From the NCBI GenBank assembly GCA_937877295.1, contig CALFIV010000023.1, positions 1 through 6,476 of the forward strand: a stretch of DNA of 6,476 nt. Reading direction: 5' to 3'. A program made the position numbers and the translations under genes. Below the pieces are notes generated by a model. That model saw only the letters and a program-made list of their open reading frames with translations. It had not been told where the DNA came from and searched no databases. Shown here one piece after another: positions 5,313 to 6,476 of this stretch; positions within the stretch are counted from its first letter, which is position 1; every line of letters starts with the position of its first letter. This DNA comes from an uncultured Clostridia bacterium (lineage in GTDB: Bacteria; Bacillota_A; Clostridia; Christensenellales; CAG-138).

Positions 5313-6194
5313 TCATATCATCGGACTCTTGCATTTGCCGCAGTCGGAGCAGCCGTTGCAGATGGGCTTTGAACCGCAGGTTTGGCACGTCTCGCGATAG
5401 CGGGGTACATACAGTTCGTGTTCCGGGATCGGCAGCCCGAAGCGGTCGCACAGCCTCCATGCGATCGGCTTGCCCGCAAAGCTTACGCCGGAGCGGAACG
5501 CTTGCTCGCTCTGCTTGCGCTTATCGGGGATGCGGTAGCGCTTGCCGTCCTTGATAAAAACCGTGCCGGTTTCGATGAAGCAGAAGGTCACATCGGATGC
5601 AGCGCATTCGTCGCGCAGCTGCTTTACCCATGCAAAGTCGCACGGCCGCGCGCCGTCGTAGTTTTCACCGCCGCAGATCACCTGCTCGATCTGTCCGCCG
5701 GACAGGTATCTCGAAACGGACACCGGACCGAGAAACGGCGCGCACATGATTCCCTTGTGCTTGAAAGGCAGATCAAGAAGGATCGGAATGCGTTCGTCGG
5801 CGCGGCGCTGGTTTTCGCAGGTCACATTGAACATCACGTTTTCAAGCCCGCCGCCCCACCATGCGGGCAGACAGTCATGCACGCGCTGCGGGCGTTTGGT
5901 CAAAAGATAAAACTTCACGTCGCTGCGTTCGCGCATGATCTCCCATGCGTCGTTCCGCCACGCGTCTGCCTCCTCCACAAAGAAATCCGAGGTCATGCAC
6001 ACACGGATCAGCTCGCCGCTCCGGATCTTGTACCCGCCGCTGCGATTCTTCTGCAAAGGGTACAAAAAACCCTGCGTGCGGGTCACTTCGGACGGATCCG
6101 AATCCCGCACGCGGTCGAGAAAATACATATAGCAATGTTCGCAGCCCTCGCTGCATTTTTTGCAGCCGTGCCACGGATTCCAGATGTCGTGCAT
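5313..6194 (-). CDS. Phage Gp37/Gp68 family (DUF5131) protein with extra cysteine clusters
   Basis: A 293-residue protein. The N-terminus has the family signature W-N-P-W-H-G-C11...S-x-G-C18-x2-C21-Y, with an additional Cys14. Further segments fit the family: VCMTSDFF near 67, YLLTKRPQRV near 96, ENVMFNVTCENQRRADERIP, a PFLGPVSV turn, CGGENYDGARPCDFAWV, and a FCFIETGTVF strand. The three-cysteine cluster suggests an Fe-S site of radical-SAM type, but that is inference from the spacing. The C-terminus adds six cysteines (C270, C273, C279, C282, C285, C288), a possible second metal site or zinc ribbon. Members occur in phages and mobile regions, often beside a 'three-Cys-motif partner' (TcmP) gene; their reaction is not established as far as I know. 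A weak site (AGGGA, 9 bases before ATG) precedes the start. The partial gene 30 bp upstream is probably in the same operon. Confidence 0.87.
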   Translation of the reverse strand: MHDIWNPWHGCKKCSEGCEHCYMYFLDRVRDSDPSEVTRTQGFLYPLQKNRSGGYKIRSGELIRVCMTSDFFVEEADAWRNDAWEIMRERSDVKFYLLTKRPQRVHDCLPAWWGGGLENVMFNVTCENQRRADERIPILLDLPFKHKGIMCAPFLGPVSVSRYLSGGQIEQVICGGENYDGARPCDFAWVKQLRDECAASDVTFCFIETGTVFIKDGKRYRIPDKRKQSEQAFRSGVSFAGKPIAWRLCDRFGLPIPEHELYVPRYRETCQTCGSKPICNGCSDCGKCKSPMI

Positions 6195-6224
6195 GCGCTG
6201 TGTTCCCTGCTGCGGGAATGCCCG

Positions 6225-6476
6225 TTAAATCTTGTTTCTGCCCGGGAACGTGTTGTAACGATCGGGCGTCCAGCCGGGCTTGACGTCCTTGACGGCCTCC
6301 GCCGCCGTGATCTCGGCTTCATTGTTGTCGAGATCGATCAGCGTGTAGCGGTCGTTGCCCATGCCGAGCTCCTTCATGTAGCTGAGCTGCCGGAGTCCGT
6401 GCCGCGTCTCGACGCGCTCAATCAGCGCCTTGCCGCCGCCTTCGGGAAGGTTGTACAGAAGATCGATGCAGGCGCT
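6225..6476 (-). CDS. C-terminal part of an unrecognised protein (partial, 5' end outside window)
   Basis: The minus-strand frame is open from the window edge to TAA at 6225-6227, giving 83 residues. Visible parts are CIDLLYNLPEGGGKALIERV, a charged helical segment, ELGMGNDRYTLIDLDNNEAE, and a C-terminal KPGWTPDRYNTFPGRNKI. It is hydrophilic, with no membrane segment and a single cysteine. GC-rich codon use like the neighbours and a single long open frame make it a real gene. I do not recognise the family. It ends 30 bp before the DUF5131 start on the same strand, so it is probably its operon partner. TcmP, the usual partner of such proteins, would be the natural guess, but the tail shows nothing I can match to it. 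Confidence 0.65.
   Translation of the reverse strand, partial: SACIDLLYNLPEGGGKALIERVETRHGLRQLSYMKELGMGNDRYTLIDLDNNEAEITAAEAVKDVKPGWTPDRYNTFPGRNKI

Noticed and set aside
5068..5400. A 110-codon plus-strand frame across repeat copy 2
   Set aside because: The translation is the repeat read as protein (VILRNLFRRIAERK-type text), an artefact of such elements, and it starts inside AKR2.

Overview
The window looks like chromosomal DNA of an anaerobic, moderately high-GC Clostridia-type Firmicute (Oscillospiraceae-like gut bacterium). Reasons: strong Shine-Dalgarno sites (GGAGG class), a near-consensus sigma-A promoter, two ferredoxin-tailed aldo/keto reductases, a flavodoxin-like tail, and a dispersed hairpin repeat with the core TGTCATCCTGAG, which I recall from many such genomes. 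This placement is an inference, not a match.

Layout. (1) 1-1605, plus strand: the last 23 codons of a probable flavodoxin, a small NTF2/DUF4440-like protein starting in an ATGA overlap, and a ferredoxin-tailed aldo/keto reductase (AKR1). They are tightly spaced and probably one redox operon. (2) 1617-1765: hairpin repeat, copy 1, between converging genes. (3) 1781-3806, minus strand: a complete Type II restriction-modification pair. A C5-cytosine methyltransferase comes first, followed by an overlapping PD-(D/E)XK endonuclease resembling the NgoBV/NlaIV family (target GGNNCC). (4) 3807-4007: divergent control region with a methyltransferase promoter, a perfect 8-bp hairpin abutting its ribosome binding site, and a TTGACA-17-TACAAT promoter facing the other way. 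(5) 4008-5156, plus strand: a second ferredoxin-tailed aldo/keto reductase (AKR2) with an intact catalytic tetrad. (6) 5162-5307: hairpin repeat, copy 2, again between converging genes and likely a two-way terminator. (7) 5313-6476, minus strand: a phage Gp37/Gp68-family (DUF5131) protein with cysteine clusters at both ends, preceded 30 bp upstream by the C-terminal part of an unrecognised gene that runs off the window.

How it fits together. The restriction-modification pair is a self-contained defence module of lower GC content set into a redox-enzyme neighbourhood. A hand scan finds only three GGNNCC sites in 6.5 kb, whereas the reversed pattern CCNNGG occurs at least 14 times. This supports the predicted specificity and suggests long exposure of the genome to a GGNNCC endonuclease. 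I see no RNA genes, CRISPR array or transposase. No wholly new system is demonstrated. The points most worth following are the GGNNCC depletion, the hairpin at the methyltransferase ribosome binding site, the paired hairpin elements in the two convergent gaps, and the DUF5131 gene with its unknown partner.
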